Source: a virus. From it: a stretch of 20,865 bases of DNA. A program made the translations under genes and the position numbers. Positions within the stretch are counted from its first letter, which is position 1. Each line of letters begins with the position of its first letter. The DNA lies in IMG/VR virus record IMGVR_UViG_3300009495_000105, positions 1 to 20,865 of that record; one strand, written 5' to 3'. Of the stretch, positions 19,912 through 20,865 are shown in pieces. Under the pieces are notes generated by a model. The model was given only the letters and a program-made list of their open reading frames with translations. It searched no databases and was not told where the DNA came from.

Positions 19912-20865
19912 ATGGCAAAGAAGAAGGAAAGTTCTCGTGATGAACTATCTTCAATCCTAGCCGACAACCTCAACAAGAAGTTTAAGTCCGCCCACAAGGT
20001 GGCTTTCTTCTTGGATGGGGAGGAAGTTACTCCAACCGACTTAAATGAGTGGGTATCAACGGGGTCTCCTATGTTGGATTTGGCAATCTCAAATAGACCA
20101 AATGGTGGATTGCCAGTAGGTCGTATTACCGAGATTACAGGATTAGAAGGTAGTGGTAAATCGCTACTTGCAGCTCACGCAATCGCAGACACTCAAGCAA
20201 AGGGTGGACTTGGAGTCTATATTGACACCGAAAATGCCCTCAACCAAGAGTTTCTTGAAGCTATTGGAGTTGACATTAAGAAGATGTTATATGTTCCATT
20301 AGAAACAGTAGAAGACATCTTTGAAGCAATTGATTCAATCATTGAGTCAGTTCGTTCTTCTGACAAAAAGAAATTGGTTACAATCGTAGTAGACTCCGTT
20401 GCAGGTGCATCTACTAAAGTTGAGATTTCAGCCGATTATGACCAAGCCGGTTACGCAACTCAAAAAGCCATCATTATTTCGAAGGCAATGAGAAAGGTAA
20501 CTAATCTTATTGGTAGAGAACGAATCTCACTAATTTTTACAAATCAATTGAGAACTCGTATGGGTGTGTCGTTTGGTGACCCTTGGACAACGAGTGGTGG
20601 TAAGGCAATTGCTTTCCACTCATCGTGTAGATTGAGACTGAAACAAATGGGTCAGTTAAAATCTAAAGTAGGTGGTGTAGACCAAGTGGTTGGTATCAAG
20701 ACTCGTGCTCAAGTGGTTAAGAATAGAATGGGGCCACCACTCCGTTCGGTAGATTACGATATTTACTTTGATAGAGGTATCGATAATTATGGTTCTTGGT
20801 TACAAATGATGAAGAGTTATAAACTGATTGACCAAAGTGGTGCTTGGTACACTTATGTAGATAAA
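19912..20865 (+). CDS. recA: RecA/UvsX-family recombinase (3' partial)
   Basis: The frame is open to the window end; 318 residues are visible. It forms filaments on single-stranded DNA and drives strand exchange, important for recombination-dependent replication. Walker A is GLEGSGKS (77-84), Walker B is VTIVVDSVAG with D161, and FTNQLRTRMGVSFGDP (N211, Q212, R214) matches the ATP-sensing glutamine region. IAFHSSCRLRLKQMG and VVKNRMGPPLRSVDYDIYFD follow, then RGIDNYGSWLQMM. The fTNQlR.rmGvsFGDP and VVKNRxGPP blocks look more like bacterial RecA than T4 UvsX. It directly follows the gp32-type gene (7-base gap), and these two proteins cooperate in T4. The C-terminal domain is outside the window. 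Confidence 0.93.
   Translation, partial: MAKKKESSRDELSSILADNLNKKFKSAHKVAFFLDGEEVTPTDLNEWVSTGSPMLDLAISNRPNGGLPVGRITEITGLEGSGKSLLAAHAIADTQAKGGLGVYIDTENALNQEFLEAIGVDIKKMLYVPLETVEDIFEAIDSIIESVRSSDKKKLVTIVVDSVAGASTKVEISADYDQAGYATQKAIIISKAMRKVTNLIGRERISLIFTNQLRTRMGVSFGDPWTTSGGKAIAFHSSCRLRLKQMGQLKSKVGGVDQVVGIKTRAQVVKNRMGPPLRSVDYDIYFDRGIDNYGSWLQMMKSYKLIDQSGAWYTYVDK

Noticed and set aside
1-20865. tRNA genes, integrase or insertion sequences
   Set aside because: No cloverleaf-like sequence, CCA-ended arm, recombinase motif or terminal inverted repeat was seen in the short intergenic gaps.

Overview
The window is part of an AT-rich, tightly packed genome of a contractile-tailed, distantly T4-like bacteriophage. 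Every gene is on the + strand. The first two thirds is a head-neck/tail/baseplate cluster whose proteins align with T4 gp13, gp14, gp15, gp18, gp19 and a gp29-type tape measure. The last third carries replication and recombination genes: a family A DNA polymerase, a gp32-type single-strand binding protein and a RecA/UvsX-family recombinase. The host is probably a Bacteroidota bacterium. Four non-coding sites fit the promoter form of that phylum, (T)TTG-N20-TAnnTTnG, all with exactly 20 bases between the elements.

Layout. 2-1995: neck and tail-terminator genes (gp13, 5'-truncated by the window edge; gp14; gp15). 2036-5272: a small coiled-coil protein, the tail sheath (gp18) and the tail tube (gp19). 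5387-5641: an 84-residue protein in its own unit, with a terminator before and after it. 5752-6817: a gp26-like baseplate/tail-assembly protein ending in a T7 run, with a second reading frame continuing beyond it that has no convincing start of its own; this is a probable programmed frameshift directly upstream of the tape measure. 6873-14051: a 63-residue protein, the tape measure, a 767-residue baseplate protein with a tandem 15-residue repeat array, a LysM-like gp53-type protein, a hub protein, and a conserved structural-type protein, closed by a strong terminator. 14126-15386: four or five small unknown genes. 15405-20865: family A polymerase, a 655-residue protein with a possible nuclease-like motif, a 128-residue conserved protein, gp32-type SSB, and the recombinase cut off by the window end.

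Regulation seems to be in two classes. In the structural region, short gaps between a terminator or stop codon and the next ribosome binding site carry TATTTAT(A), a probable late promoter element whose reading is the reverse complement of the T4 late box. From 14.07 kb on, host-type promoters appear. The gp32-type gene has both kinds upstream. The structural genes often have strong Shine-Dalgarno sequences (AGGAG).

Most interesting points: the +1/-2 frameshift candidate at 6601-6607; at least 11 exact-period xGET repeats in the tube/baseplate protein; the TATTTAT promoter family and its duplicated GGTTAACC cassette; and a family A polymerase with histidine at the steric-gate position and a seemingly dead exonuclease domain in a phage whose tail is T4-like. 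No tRNA, CRISPR array, insertion sequence or integrase was seen, and no stretch longer than about 140 bases lacks a gene.
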